This document shows, in pieces, positions 54,389-63,271 of a stretch of 64,000 nt of DNA. The stretch lies in the NCBI RefSeq assembly GCF_001274775.1, contig NZ_LGUE01000008.1, positions 487,535 through 551,534 on the forward strand. Direction: 5' to 3'. A program made the translations under genes and the position numbers. The notes below the pieces were generated by a model, which saw only the letters and a program-made list of their open reading frames with translations, was not told the DNA's origin and searched no databases. Numbering within the stretch: the stretch's first letter is position 1; each line of letters begins with the position of its first letter. The DNA is from Rossellomorea marisflavi (lineage in GTDB: Bacteria > Bacillota > Bacilli > Bacillales > Bacillaceae_B).

Positions 54389-55729
54389 ATGGGGATTATT
54401 GCTCTCATTGTATTTGTCAGCATCTTGATAGTTTGGAGTCTGTGGTTGAAACGAAACCTTGGTGAGGCTTCATTAATTGGTTTCATAGCCATATCGCTTC
54501 TCGGCGGCACAAAAGCTCTTGACTTATTCTTTAGGGGAATCAGTTTCGCTTCCACCTTTTCCGTTCTATACGCTGCTGTGGCTTTTGTCTTTATGGCCTA
54601 TGTCATTGATAAATTTGGTATCGTAGAACGTTTGCTGGGTATTTTAAATTCTCTTGTCGGTAGACTACCTGGTGCACCAGCCATCATGGACGCCGTCGGC
54701 TCGTCTCTCATGGGCACTTTATCCGGTGGAGATTCTGGTAATACGGCGGCCACGGGCTCTATAACAGGTCCTTGGATGCTCAAGAATAAATGGAATAAAG
54801 AGATAGCAGCATCTGTCATGGTTGGAAATGGGGGAATGGCTTCCGTCTTGCCACCCACGACCTCCATGTTCATCGTACTTGGTTTTGCGCCAGTAGCAGC
54901 CGCCATTACTACAGGTGAGTACTATATCGCCCTTTTGATCGCAGGCGCCTACCAGTTTATCCACCGGTTGATCTTGATTGGATATTTTGTAAAAAAGCAG
55001 GGTATAAAGGCGTTCCCAGCGGAGTCCATTCAACCTCTTCGTGTATCCTTACGAGAAGGCTGGACCTCCATATTCATCTATCTGGGTGCCATCATTCCTC
55101 TTATCTTAACCATCGGACCTCTTTCTGAAGTATTGAAGAATATTTCATCCATCGGCGAGAGTGCGCTAAAAAGCATTGATATCGTCATTTGGATTCCAAC
55201 CTTGATGATTGCGATATCATTCATATTAGCGCGCAAATCCAGGCCAAGGTCCATTTCCAGTTTACTAGATTTCGTAAGTAGCTCCATACCACGCTTTACA
55301 GTCATAGGAGCACTGATTTTCTTTGCAGTAGCGTCAAGTGAAGTATTGACTGCACTTGGTTTGTCAGATAACATCGCGCAATTGATGAGTTCAGCTAACA
55401 CTCCTGGATGGCTCACTGTCCTATTGTTAGGAATAGGGATTACAGCTATCGCAGGACCTCTTACTTCAACAGGAACACTTACTGCCGTTGGCCTGGTCTC
55501 TTACGAAATATTAGTAGCATCAGGGTTTTCACCTCTAGTTTCTGCCGTTGTCGTCATGACGTTTGCTTCCACTTCTGCTCAGATGCCACCAGCATCGGGA
55601 TCAATCTATATCGCTTCAGGAATCGTTGGTGCACGTCCAGAGAAAACATTCGGCATGCTGATGCTCTACTATGCTTGTCCAGTCATCCTAATTGGGTGGC
55701 TTATCGCAATGGGGATACTACCAATATAA
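54389..55729 (+). CDS. TRAP-like (DctM-type) large permease
   Basis: A 446-residue polytopic protein with 11-12 helices. LSGGDSGNTAATGSITGPWML and the second-half GPLTSTGTLTAVGLVSYEIL match the paired hairpin motifs of TRAP DctM and related ion-transporter superfamily permeases. TRAP systems move acids such as C4-dicarboxylates or sugar acids with sodium. No DctP binding protein is encoded nearby, and the only partner is the 76-residue protein downstream. Assignment to the broad family is firm; the exact subfamily and substrate are not. Confidence 0.78.
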   Translation: MGIIALIVFVSILIVWSLWLKRNLGEASLIGFIAISLLGGTKALDLFFRGISFASTFSVLYAAVAFVFMAYVIDKFGIVERLLGILNSLVGRLPGAPAIMDAVGSSLMGTLSGGDSGNTAATGSITGPWMLKNKWNKEIAASVMVGNGGMASVLPPTTSMFIVLGFAPVAAAITTGEYYIALLIAGAYQFIHRLILIGYFVKKQGIKAFPAESIQPLRVSLREGWTSIFIYLGAIIPLILTIGPLSEVLKNISSIGESALKSIDIVIWIPTLMIAISFILARKSRPRSISSLLDFVSSSIPRFTVIGALIFFAVASSEVLTALGLSDNIAQLMSSANTPGWLTVLLLGIGITAIAGPLTSTGTLTAVGLVSYEILVASGFSPLVSAVVVMTFASTSAQMPPASGSIYIASGIVGARPEKTFGMLMLYYACPVILIGWLIAMGILPI

Positions 55730-55741
55730 GGAGGTCCAAAC

Positions 55742-55972
55742 ATGCAACGATTATTAGAGCGGCTTTTCGCAATAAGCTTACTTTTATCTTTGGTGCTTGC
55801 GTTCATCATGGTTATAAGTCAACTCATCGGGCTTATCATGGGGAATGGAGAATGGGCGGTTTTAAGTAGCGAATGGCTTAAGCAGCCAACTATCATTCTA
55901 GCTGCCATTTTTTCAGGTATCGCGTTTGTCCTAGGCTATACGAAAGCCTATAAAGTCAAGGGCACATCCTAA
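55742..55972 (+). CDS. Small two-helix membrane protein, partner of the TRAP-like permease
   Basis: A 76-residue protein with two hydrophobic helices (about 7-33 and 50-66) joined by a short loop. It starts 12 bp after the permease behind AAGGAGG. Its place and size suggest a reduced DctQ-like small subunit, although DctQ normally has four helices. No family is recognised. Ends the operon before a bidirectional terminator. Confidence 0.7.
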   Translation: MQRLLERLFAISLLLSLVLAFIMVISQLIGLIMGNGEWAVLSSEWLKQPTIILAAIFSGIAFVLGYTKAYKVKGTS

Positions 55973-55982
55973 AATAAGAATA

Positions 55983-56025
55983 AACACCAGGGACCCTGAA
56001 TAATCAGTTGACCCTGGTGTTTTTG
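55983..56025. terminator. Bidirectional terminator
   Basis: AAACACCAGGG (55982-55992) pairs with CCCTGGTGTTT (56012-56022), T run after, A residues before. It separates the TRAP-like operon from cutC. Confidence 0.88.
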
Positions 56026-56041
56026 GTTATCACCCACGAAA

Positions 56042-56677
56042 CTAGCCTTCCAAAATCCTTGTTCCGTGCGCCTCATTAATGCTTAAAGAGGATTCAATAG
56101 CAGGAAGATTCAGGTGAGTAATTCCACCACCTGGAAGAATCGTAATCCGCTTATCCGAATACTCAATATACGCTTTCAACCGGTCCACATTGTCTTCAAT
56201 CTTCGTATCCGACGGACCGCCATGGGTGAGAATACGATGGACACCATGCTCGGCCAGCCAATCGATGGCCTTCAGCTGGGACTCAGCCGTGATCGCATCA
56301 AAGGCCATGTGAAAGACCACTTCAAGACCAGTGGCTGCTTCAAGCAGCATAATCATGGCTTCCTCATCAATCCAACCGTCCTGAGTCAGGCAGCCGAAGA
56401 CGACGCCATCGGTTCGGAGCTCTTTCAGATGGATGATATCCTGCTTCATGATTTCGATTTCATCGACATTGTAGACGAAATCCCCGCCTCGGGGGCGGAT
56501 CATGCTCATGACCTTCACATTCCGACTGCGGCAGTAATCCAGCGTGACCCGTGCCACACCGGGACTGACCGTCGTTCCACCAACAGCAAGGTTATCGCAT
56601 AGCTCCACCCGCCGGGCACCTTTTTCGATGGCTTCAGGGACCTTCGTGAAATTCTCAACACAAACTTCCTTCAACAT
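56042..56677 (-). CDS. cutC: CutC-family protein
   Basis: A 211-residue TIM-barrel protein of the CutC family, historically linked to copper tolerance but without proven enzymatic activity. VCVENFTKVPEAIEKGARRVELCDNL (abbreviated here) opens the barrel; MIRPRGGDFVYN and FHMAFDA are conserved. It lies 18 bp after the lipoprotein gene on the same strand and is the last gene of that unit. Cytoplasmic. Confidence 0.9.
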   Translation of the reverse strand: MLKEVCVENFTKVPEAIEKGARRVELCDNLAVGGTTVSPGVARVTLDYCRSRNVKVMSMIRPRGGDFVYNVDEIEIMKQDIIHLKELRTDGVVFGCLTQDGWIDEEAMIMLLEAATGLEVVFHMAFDAITAESQLKAIDWLAEHGVHRILTHGGPSDTKIEDNVDRLKAYIEYSDKRITILPGGGITHLNLPAIESSLSINEAHGTRILEG

Positions 56678-56695
56678 GCTAGTTCACCTTACTTC

Positions 56696-57799
56696 TTATT
56701 GATAGTTTACAAAAGCCGGTGCAGGGTCCAATTCCAAGACGTCTTCAGGCGTCATGACCGGTTCGTCCTTCTTGTAGAATACTTTGAACCCGCCGTACTG
56801 GATCGGCTGATTATGGACGAGCTGATGGTATCCTGCCCGCTTCAATCCAGCGATTCCGTGGCCGTCATTATTCAGCACCACTTCCACGTTCTCTGTGGGC
56901 TGGATCGCGTCTTTATTGTTCAGGATGATGTCGGCAAATTGGTGCACCACCACCATCTTGTCTGGAAGGTCATTCTCGGCAGTCAGCTTGGAAATATACT
57001 CAATCGCCTCTTGTACTTCCTTACCATCTACATGCCCCAGATCTTCACCTGGAACCTGTCCGTCTGTCACATGGAATTCAGTATCAATGGCCAAGTGAAC
57101 ATTCGGACGCTTCAAATATTTCTCTACCAGTTTCACCTGATGCATGATCGTGTCTTTCCCCAATTGAATATCCAGGATCAACAAGGCGTCATTCTCCTCA
57201 GCGAGCTTCGCATACGTCTCGATATCCTCTTCCGATGTCGGAACCATATACAGACCATCATCCCCAGGACTACGCTGCGCCACTGTTGCGATCAATTCAA
57301 TTGCAGGGATGGCCGGACGATCCGGATCCAATTCGGAGTAGGCCTTCGTCTGTTCCTTCAATTTGGTCATCAACTCATCCGGACTGTACTCACCGAGGAT
57401 CCCCATGTTCTCTGAACGGGGAGTTCCATAGTAGGAAACAATCCTGTTCTCTTTTAGGGGACCATCCGTCTGGTCTTCCTTATCCTTAGCAAGCGTCTGC
57501 CCTAGTGGTACACTTCTCGTCGTGTCTTCACCATGCGCCTCAGAAGTCGGCATATCCGACTGCTGCTCACTCGTATAATGACTCTCAATCGGCTCGGCAC
57601 CCTCAGATGGCTTGATCGCTTCATAGCTCGCCACAGGTTCCTTCTTCGCAGGCTCCTCTTTCTTCTTCTCATTCTCTTTCTTTGAGGTCTGCTCAGTCTT
57701 CGGCTCTTTCTTCTCAGTACTTGCTTCCTCAGAGCAGCCCGCTAACAGCAAACCCGGGACCACACCAAAGAAAGCTCCTGCCATCACTAGTTTTTTCAC
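56696..57799 (-). CDS. Lipoprotein with charged linker and C-terminal barrel-like domain
   Basis: A 367-residue predicted lipoprotein; the signal ends at LLLAGC with Cys22. A very Lys/Glu-rich linker spans roughly residues 25-60. The folded domain from about 115 begins RIVSYYGTPRSENMG and continues with alternating strand and helix segments, for example ALLILDIQLG, HLAIDTEFHV and KMVVVHQFAD, suggesting a TIM-barrel of glycosidase type. Conserved acidic residues in AIDTEFH could be catalytic. No family name is given with confidence. It is co-oriented with cutC. Confidence 0.72.
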   Translation of the reverse strand: MKKLVMAGAFFGVVPGLLLAGCSEEASTEKKEPKTEQTSKKENEKKKEEPAKKEPVASYEAIKPSEGAEPIESHYTSEQQSDMPTSEAHGEDTTRSVPLGQTLAKDKEDQTDGPLKENRIVSYYGTPRSENMGILGEYSPDELMTKLKEQTKAYSELDPDRPAIPAIELIATVAQRSPGDDGLYMVPTSEEDIETYAKLAEENDALLILDIQLGKDTIMHQVKLVEKYLKRPNVHLAIDTEFHVTDGQVPGEDLGHVDGKEVQEAIEYISKLTAENDLPDKMVVVHQFADIILNNKDAIQPTENVEVVLNNDGHGIAGLKRAGYHQLVHNQPIQYGGFKVFYKKDEPVMTPEDVLELDPAPAFVNYQ

Positions 57800-58047
57800 A
57801 TTATCCCACCTGTTTCAACACGTATTTCATATGTATGATGATCCGTCCACACCACAAATGATTTCTTTACCATTTTTACTATAATTCTATCAGAATATCA
57901 AATGTATCTAGTTTGTAGAGACCTTACCATTTACCATACCACCTTAAAACAGGAATAATCGTATATTTAAAATGTTTTTACAATTTCAGGTGATCTTCTT
58001 GTAATATAGTGAAAAGGACATGTGAAATAAGAAAGAGGTGCACAAGT

Positions 58048-58680
58048 ATGTTTGGCGTCATTCATTTTGAAGTATTTCTTCTAACGGGAATCCTACTGAA
58101 CCTGATTCCCGGAGCAGACACGATGTATATTGTCGGTCGAAGTATATCACAAGGTCGGACAGCAGGTATTTACTCGGTGCTGGGGATCATTAGCGGTTCC
58201 CTAGTCCATACGTTATTCGTGGCGTTTGGTCTATCCTTGATCCTAGTAAAATCCGTTCTCTTATTCAATGTCATCAAGGTCATCGGAGTCGTGTACCTCG
58301 TATACCTGGGTATTCGCATGATTTTAGATAAATCGAATCTTGCCTTCCAACAAGCGACAGGCACCACAATGAACAAACGAAAAATCTACATCCAGGGCTT
58401 ACTGACCAGTCTCACCAATCCCAAAGTATCGCTATTCTTTATCGCATTCATGCCTCAGTTCATAGACCCCAATGTCACAAGTCCCGTTCCTTTCTTGATA
58501 CTAGGACTCACCTTCACCATAACGGGGTTGCTCTGGTGCCTGTTCGTAGCCTACTTCTCCTCCTACGTCACCAAAACGCTCAGGGGAAACCAAAAGGTTG
58601 GACAGGTCTTGAATAAAGTAACCGGAGTGATCTTTATCGGGATGGGGATCAAACTCCTTCAAACAAAAGCTCCGAGCTAA
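58048..58680 (+). CDS. LysE/RhtB-family amino-acid exporter
   Basis: A 210-residue membrane exporter with six helices. The family signature GILLNLIPGADTMYIVGRS is near the N terminus and TSLTNPKVSLFFIAFMPQF in the middle. Members export amino acids such as homoserine, threonine, lysine or leucine; the substrate here is unknown. The ATG at 58048 follows GAAAGAGGTGC; the frame continues 13 codons upstream without a ribosome site. Monocistronic. Confidence 0.9.
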   Translation: MFGVIHFEVFLLTGILLNLIPGADTMYIVGRSISQGRTAGIYSVLGIISGSLVHTLFVAFGLSLILVKSVLLFNVIKVIGVVYLVYLGIRMILDKSNLAFQQATGTTMNKRKIYIQGLLTSLTNPKVSLFFIAFMPQFIDPNVTSPVPFLILGLTFTITGLLWCLFVAYFSSYVTKTLRGNQKVGQVLNKVTGVIFIGMGIKLLQTKAPS

Positions 58681-58708
58681 AGTGGTTAAAATCCTCAAAT
58701 TGCAAACA

Positions 58709-58741
58709 AGCCGATCAGATTTTGTCTGATCGGCTTTCTTT
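58709..58741 (+). terminator. Terminator after the LysE gene
   Basis: AGCCGATCAGA (58709-58719) pairs with TCTGATCGGCT (58725-58735), then TTCTTT. Confidence 0.88.
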
Positions 58742-58838
58742 AGAATTACAATATATTCCCGTCACCTAAAAACATTTTGTGATTCATCAAAAATATATTA
58801 GTATGTAAGATAACAATTGGATTAAAAGAGGTGCTACC

Positions 58839-59546
58839 ATGCGTATTAACAAATATATAAGCGAAGCCGGAAAAGCGTCCCGACGCGGTGCGGACAAACT
58901 CATCGAAGACGGAAGGGTCACTATCAACGGGAAACGCGCTTCGATCGGCGACCAGGTGAACCCCGGAGATAACGTCGTCGTAGACGGAAACCCAATCTGG
59001 GTCGCACGAAACAACGTCTACATTGCTTTGAACAAACCAGTAGGCATCACAAGCACAACCGAAAAAGGCGTAAAAGGAAACATCGTTGACCTCGTCAATC
59101 ACCCCTTGAGGATCTTCAACATTGGACGACTCGACAAAGACTCTGAGGGACTCATCCTTATGACCAACGACGGTGACATCGTAAACGAAATCCTGCGCTC
59201 AGAAAATCAACACGAAAAAGAATACATCGTCTCAGTCGACAAACCCATTACACCTGAATTCGTCAAAAAGATGTCAGAAGGCGTCAAGATCCTAGGGACC
59301 ACAACGCTCCCATGTAAAGTCGAGCAACTATCAAAATACGATTTTCAAATCACACTGACACAGGGATTGAACCGCCAGATCCGTCGTATGTGTGAGGTAT
59401 TGGGATATAACGTATATCGCTTGCAGCGGACGCGGATCATGAATATCCAATTGGGGAAACTGCCTCCTGGGCAGTGGAGGGATCTGTCTAAGAAAGAGAA
59501 GACTCAGTTGTTTAGGGAATTGGATTATGAGGCTCGGGAGTGGTGA
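58839..59546 (+). CDS. rluF: RluF/RsuA-type pseudouridine synthase
   Basis: A 235-residue RNA pseudouridine synthase. An N-terminal S4 RNA-binding domain ([20 protein letters not shown]) is followed by the catalytic domain with the essential Asp in [28 protein letters not shown] is the conserved C-terminal box. Its overall design matches RluF, which modifies 23S rRNA U2604 in Escherichia coli; RsuA-type 16S specificity is an alternative. The ATG follows AAAGAGGTGCTACC. Ends in a strong terminator. Confidence 0.88.
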   Translation: MRINKYISEAGKASRRGADKLIEDGRVTINGKRASIGDQVNPGDNVVVDGNPIWVARNNVYIALNKPVGITSTTEKGVKGNIVDLVNHPLRIFNIGRLDKDSEGLILMTNDGDIVNEILRSENQHEKEYIVSVDKPITPEFVKKMSEGVKILGTTTLPCKVEQLSKYDFQITLTQGLNRQIRRMCEVLGYNVYRLQRTRIMNIQLGKLPPGQWRDLSKKEKTQLFRELDYEAREW

Positions 59547-59575
59547 GTGGGGTACTAATTCCTTACTCTTGAAAA

Positions 59576-59620
59576 AGAAGAGCAACGTTCCTTTTATCTT
59601 GGAACGTTGCTCTTTTCTTG
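59576..59620 (+). terminator. Terminator after rluF
   Basis: AAGAGCAACGTTCC (from 59579) pairs perfectly with GGAACGTTGCTCTT (to 59614), then TTC. Confidence 0.92.
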
Positions 59621-59758
59621 TTAGTGTTTTACTTACTAAACGTTTCTCCGTACTGTGTCTAAAATAGTTCTATCTTCGTCAAATCACTAGAATCTATGCA
59701 ACTACAAATAGTCTATAGTCTACCTTCATCAATGAGTATTTTTTCAATTCTACTTCCA

Positions 59759-60874
59759 CTACATAAAAAACTCATTTATCTTTGGATATTTTTTCTTGTT
59801 TTCTTTAACCCTCTTCAAAATAAACCGCCGAAACTCTATAGCATCATGAATGGCTTCATCAACTTCTTTGAATGTAGGTATTCTTCCCCTATGAATTGCT
59901 CTGTTTCTTAATTCATATGTGTTTTTATACCACTGTCCAATTTCTGTTTTATCTTGAGTGACATCCCAAATACCACCTAAGTACGATGACATTTTCTTTT
60001 TAATGATTGTCATAAACGAAGTGTTTTCTAATGTTCCTTTTACTTTGTCAGCTGGCATGCCGTCATTCTTTAACAATTCTTCGAAGAGTGTTCTTACTAA
60101 GACTTCTACACTTATTTGAGCATGATTTATAGCTTCCAGATAGAATCCCTGTTTGAAATATCTCTTTGCACTTAATACGTGCTGTTCACCCATTACAAAA
60201 GGATTCTTATCCCATACAACAACTCCCTGTAATCTTATAAATTCATTAAACTCATTATTTGTAAGGGGCTTCTTTTCAAAAGGAACATGTGGGTGTAGCA
60301 TAAATAAACTCAACTCATTTTCCCATGTTTCAAGATTTGTTTTCCTAACCAATATTGTCGACTGCAGCATTTCCTTTGTTAGATAATGACAGTCCTCATC
60401 TTTACTTGAAACCATATAGCTTAATACTAATTGATTAAGGTGACTTAACAATATATCAAAATAAGTATTGTAGTAACCCTCTTTATCTTTTAAAAACTCA
60501 TTATAATCTAAATCAATAGCTGCCATCATAAGCATCTTTGTTTTATGAATATCAAGAACAGGTACAACTTCTCCAAGTGGATACTTATAAGATTCATTTG
60601 TTGTAACCATATCAAATCTATAGCTCAAATATCCCTCATGTGTACTCAATGTTATTGTCTTGCTAATGTACATTGGTATATGAAATGGTAGAACTACCTC
60701 GAATTCAATAAAAGTTTTTGGCTTACACAGTTCTAAGTCATAGACAGGTAAAAAATCTTTCTCATATACCTCTTTTGTCAGTATCATAGGTGACATATCT
60801 TTCTTATTTAAGCAACAATACTTATATTTTTTACCACTGCCGCAATGGCAAGGGGCATTTCTCCCTGTTCCCAT
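59759..60874 (-). CDS. SEC-C motif protein with HEPN-like C-terminal domain
   Basis: A 371-residue protein of unusual composition, much richer in AT than its neighbours. Residues 1-25 are a SEC-C zinc motif (RNAPCHCGSGKKYKYCC), found at the end of SecA and on many accessory proteins. The middle (about 40-230) is unassigned. From about 235, SAKRYFKQGFYLEAINHAQ leads into a HEPN-like helical domain ending NTYELRNRAIHRG, which contains the R-x4-H arrangement of HEPN ribonucleases. It starts at 60874 behind AGGGGGATTAAT. An RNA-targeting or defence role is plausible but unproven. Confidence 0.75.
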   Translation of the reverse strand: MGTGRNAPCHCGSGKKYKYCCLNKKDMSPMILTKEVYEKDFLPVYDLELCKPKTFIEFEVVLPFHIPMYISKTITLSTHEGYLSYRFDMVTTNESYKYPLGEVVPVLDIHKTKMLMMAAIDLDYNEFLKDKEGYYNTYFDILLSHLNQLVLSYMVSSKDEDCHYLTKEMLQSTILVRKTNLETWENELSLFMLHPHVPFEKKPLTNNEFNEFIRLQGVVVWDKNPFVMGEQHVLSAKRYFKQGFYLEAINHAQISVEVLVRTLFEELLKNDGMPADKVKGTLENTSFMTIIKKKMSSYLGGIWDVTQDKTEIGQWYKNTYELRNRAIHRGRIPTFKEVDEAIHDAIEFRRFILKRVKENKKKYPKINEFFM

Positions 60875-61185
60875 ATTAATCCCCCTTAATCTGAGTAGGG
60901 CGGAGATCATTATTTATCTTGGTCATAATCGTTATTGCAAGATCTATTGAGAGCCCCTTTTAAACTTCTTTAGCTTTATTTAGTATTTATCTTTCGCCAA
61001 ATCTGCTAATTCTGAGTAGTCCACACCTCTTTATCTTTCTTTAGTCAAGTTCCTACTTCTTTAATACTATTTATCATTAACCCATGTTGCCTCCACTTTT
61101 GACTCTCAAAGTTGAATAGAAGATAATTCTTTCTTCATGATTAGATTGTTACTATTAAAAAATTCTTTTTTGCCAACAATCTCAT
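60875..61185. other. AT-rich gap between the HEPN gene and rlmH
   Basis: About 310 bp of low-GC sequence without a credible ORF. On the minus strand TTGCAA, 17 bp, ATAAAT (about 60939 down to 60911) could be the promoter of the SEC-C/HEPN gene. No terminator with a strong stem is seen after rlmH. Confidence 0.45.
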
Positions 61186-61665
61186 TTATTTATGATACGG
61201 TTCCCCCCGATTAATCCTAAAAGCCCGATAAACCTGCTCCACCAGCACCAATCGCATCAGCTGATGAGGAAACGTCATTTTCGAAAACGACAGTTTCTCA
61301 TCAGCCCGCTTCAAAACATCATCACTGAGTCCGAGTGATCCACCGATGATGAAGGCGACTTTGCTTTTGCCGTAGGTGGCTAGTTTATCGAGGGTGTCGG
61401 CGAGTTCCTCGGAGGATTTCATTTTGCCCTGGATGGCGAGGGCGATGACGTGGTGATCCGGGGAGATCTTGGAGAGGATGCGCTCGCCTTCTTTGTTTTT
61501 GACCTGCTGCATTTCGGAGTCGCTGAGGACTTCGGGGGCTTTTTCATCGGCGAGCTCGACGATGTCGATTTTGGCGTAGGCCCCGAGTCGTTTCGTGTAT
61601 TCGGCGATTCCTTGCTTCAGGTATTTTTCTTTCAGTTTACCGACGGTGATGATGGTTATGTTCAT
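61186..61665 (-). CDS. rlmH: 23S rRNA pseudouridine-1915 N3-methyltransferase RlmH
   Basis: SPOUT methyltransferase of 159 residues, which methylates pseudouridine 1915 of 23S r[21 protein letters not shown] and [18 protein letters not shown] form the SAM-binding knot; the end [10 protein letters not shown] contributes to the active site and is fixed in the family. Its 3' end (CCGTATCATAAATAA on the coding strand) resembles the integration site of staphylococcal SCC elements. Starts just below a dense set of DnaA boxes. Confidence 0.97.
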   Translation of the reverse strand: MNITIITVGKLKEKYLKQGIAEYTKRLGAYAKIDIVELADEKAPEVLSDSEMQQVKNKEGERILSKISPDHHVIALAIQGKMKSSEELADTLDKLATYGKSKVAFIIGGSLGLSDDVLKRADEKLSFSKMTFPHQLMRLVLVEQVYRAFRINRGEPYHK

Positions 61666-61763
61666 GGTTTATCCACACTCTCTTTACAAACAGATTACAA
61701 ACATATTATCCACAGAAATTATCCACATATCCACAAAACCCATCCATATGTCGTGGGGGAATA

Positions 61764-61922
61764 CTAGTTCGCCACTACATATATTGCGTTATTCCCACAA
61801 TATTCACAGGTTGTGGATAACTGTTTTTCCTTTGAAAGCTCTTCCAGTTTAGGCGCGACCTCATGCTCATCGACGGCGATGTCAAGTGCGAGTTCCACGT
61901 GTTCCAGGCAGCAGTTAATCAT
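61764..61922 (-). CDS. CxxH/CxxC mini-protein (YyzF-like)
   Basis: A 52-residue protein, MINCCLEHVELALDIAVDEH at its start and CEYCGNNAIYVVAN at its end. The CLEH and CEYC pairs give the CxxH/CxxC pattern of a small Bacillus family, which probably binds one zinc ion. AGGAGTCGATTCAGC precedes the ATG. The gene lies between htrC and rlmH, the usual place of this family. One DnaA box falls inside the coding region. Its role is unknown. Confidence 0.87.
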   Translation of the reverse strand: MINCCLEHVELALDIAVDEHEVAPKLEELSKEKQLSTTCEYCGNNAIYVVAN

Positions 61923-61983
61923 GCTGAATCGACTCCTTTTGCTAAGTTTTATACTTATCCACAGGTTATCATACCACGTAAAG

Positions 61984-62020
61984 AAAAAGCAGGAAAGGGA
62001 ATCCCTTTTCCTGCTTTTAC
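61984..62020 (-). terminator. Terminator of htrC
   Basis: AAAAGCAGGAAAGGGA (about 61985-62001) pairs with TCCCTTTTCCTGCTTTT (62002-62018, one bulged T), with A residues on plus giving a T run on minus. Confidence 0.82.
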
Positions 62021-62032
62021 GTTATCCACATA

Positions 62033-63271
62033 TTACAATTGTGATTCATCCGTTAATTTCATGGTGACTTCCTGGAGTTTTCCGTCGCGGTAGAATTTCA
62101 CCTTCATGGAGTCGCCGACTTTTTTCTTCGTGTAAAGATGCTTCCGCAAATCGACTGTGCTTTCGATTTTTTCACCATCAAGCTCAACGATGACATCAAG
62201 CTCTTTCAGCTTCGCTTGTGCTGCCGGTGAGTTCGGCATAACTTGGCGAACCAGCACGCCTGATTTCACATCTTTAGGAAGCTTCAATGTTTCTTGTTGG
62301 TGATACGATGATACTTCGCTCACATCTTGGAGCGTGATTCCCATTGAAGGACGTTTCACTTCTCCATGCTCTTCAAGATCTTCTATGATCGGTTGGGCAG
62401 AGTTGATTGGAATTGCAAGACCGATTCCTTCAACGGCGTCCTGGGCAATCTTCATGGAGTTGATTCCGACAAGCTGACCGGAAATATTGACGAGGGCTCC
62501 ACCGCTGTTACCAGGGTTGATGGCCGCATCCGTCTGGATGACTTCGGTGTTCCAGTCTTCCACGCCGTCCTGGTTGATATCAACCGGAATCGTACGGTTC
62601 ACACCGGACACGATCCCCTGTGTCACAGAACCTGAGAACTGAAGGCCAAGGGGGTTACCGATGGCAATGACCGGCTCACCTTGTTTCAATTTATCAGAGT
62701 CACCGAATTTCGCAATGGCACTGTCTTTAACATTGCTGCCGTCGATTTCAATGACCGCAAGATCCGTCCACTGATCGGCACCGCGTGCGTTCGCTTTTAC
62801 TTTGGACCCATCTGAAAGGGTGACTTCAAGCTGATCGGCCCCTTCAATGACGTGGTTATTCGTTACGATGAGGACCTTGTCCCCTTCACGCTTGTAGATG
62901 ACACCGGAACCCGATCCCGCTTCCTGGGTTTGAGATCCGTCACTACCGGATTGACCCCAGAAGCTCTGAGACTGGATGTTGCTGATCCCGACAACGGAAT
63001 CACCGGCTTTTTCAACAGCTTTCGTGACATCCGACGATACATCGACCGCCACATTCTCCGTTTTCGCACTATCTACCTTATTCTCCGTCGTCACGCCGTT
63101 CGCATTATTATTCGAACCGAACAAATCGGTCCCGGTCAACTGAGGCACCGCCACCAGCACCAAAAGCGCACCGACAATCACACCAATCAAACCCGAGAAG
63201 AAAATCCCACCGCCTCCTCGTCTCCTTCTTTCCCTATTCTCCGAAGAGGGGCCCTGATCATAATATCCCAT
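62033..63271 (-). CDS. htrC: HtrA-like trypsin/PDZ serine protease (HtrC/YycK)
   Basis: Membrane-anchored quality-control protease of 412 residues. A short charged cytoplasmic N terminus (RERRRRGGGG) precedes one membrane helix (about 22-45). The catalytic triad is His in VTNNHVIEGA, Asp in QWTDLAVIEI and Ser in NPGNSGGALVN; a PDZ domain follows from about residue 300 with GVLVRQVMPNSPAAQA. Location next to the CxxH mini-protein and rlmH matches htrC (yycK) of Bacillus subtilis near the origin. It degrades misfolded proteins at the membrane surface. Confidence 0.95.
   Translation of the reverse strand: MGYYDQGPSSENRERRRRGGGGIFFSGLIGVIVGALLVLVAVPQLTGTDLFGSNNNANGVTTENKVDSAKTENVAVDVSSDVTKAVEKAGDSVVGISNIQSQSFWGQSGSDGSQTQEAGSGSGVIYKREGDKVLIVTNNHVIEGADQLEVTLSDGSKVKANARGADQWTDLAVIEIDGSNVKDSAIAKFGDSDKLKQGEPVIAIGNPLGLQFSGSVTQGIVSGVNRTIPVDINQDGVEDWNTEVIQTDAAINPGNSGGALVNISGQLVGINSMKIAQDAVEGIGLAIPINSAQPIIEDLEEHGEVKRPSMGITLQDVSEVSSYHQQETLKLPKDVKSGVLVRQVMPNSPAAQAKLKELDVIVELDGEKIESTVDLRKHLYTKKKVGDSMKVKFYRDGKLQEVTMKLTDESQL

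Larger units (their letters stand above)
61669..62030. other. DnaA-box cluster
   Basis: Six exact TTATCCACA boxes lie within 362 bp: 61669-61677, 61706-61714, 61719-61727, 61955-61963 and 62022-62030 on the plus strand, and 61812-61820 inverted. A one-mismatch ATATCCACA overlaps at 61727-61735. Chance would give far fewer. Bacillus subtilis has a DnaA-binding cluster near the same gene (yydA = rlmH). Such clusters outside oriC are thought to titrate DnaA or tune nearby transcription. Confidence 0.88.

Noticed and set aside
59547..61185. Complete SCC-like element
   Set aside because: No recombinase gene, no second attachment repeat and only one accessory gene; recorded only as a possible remnant.
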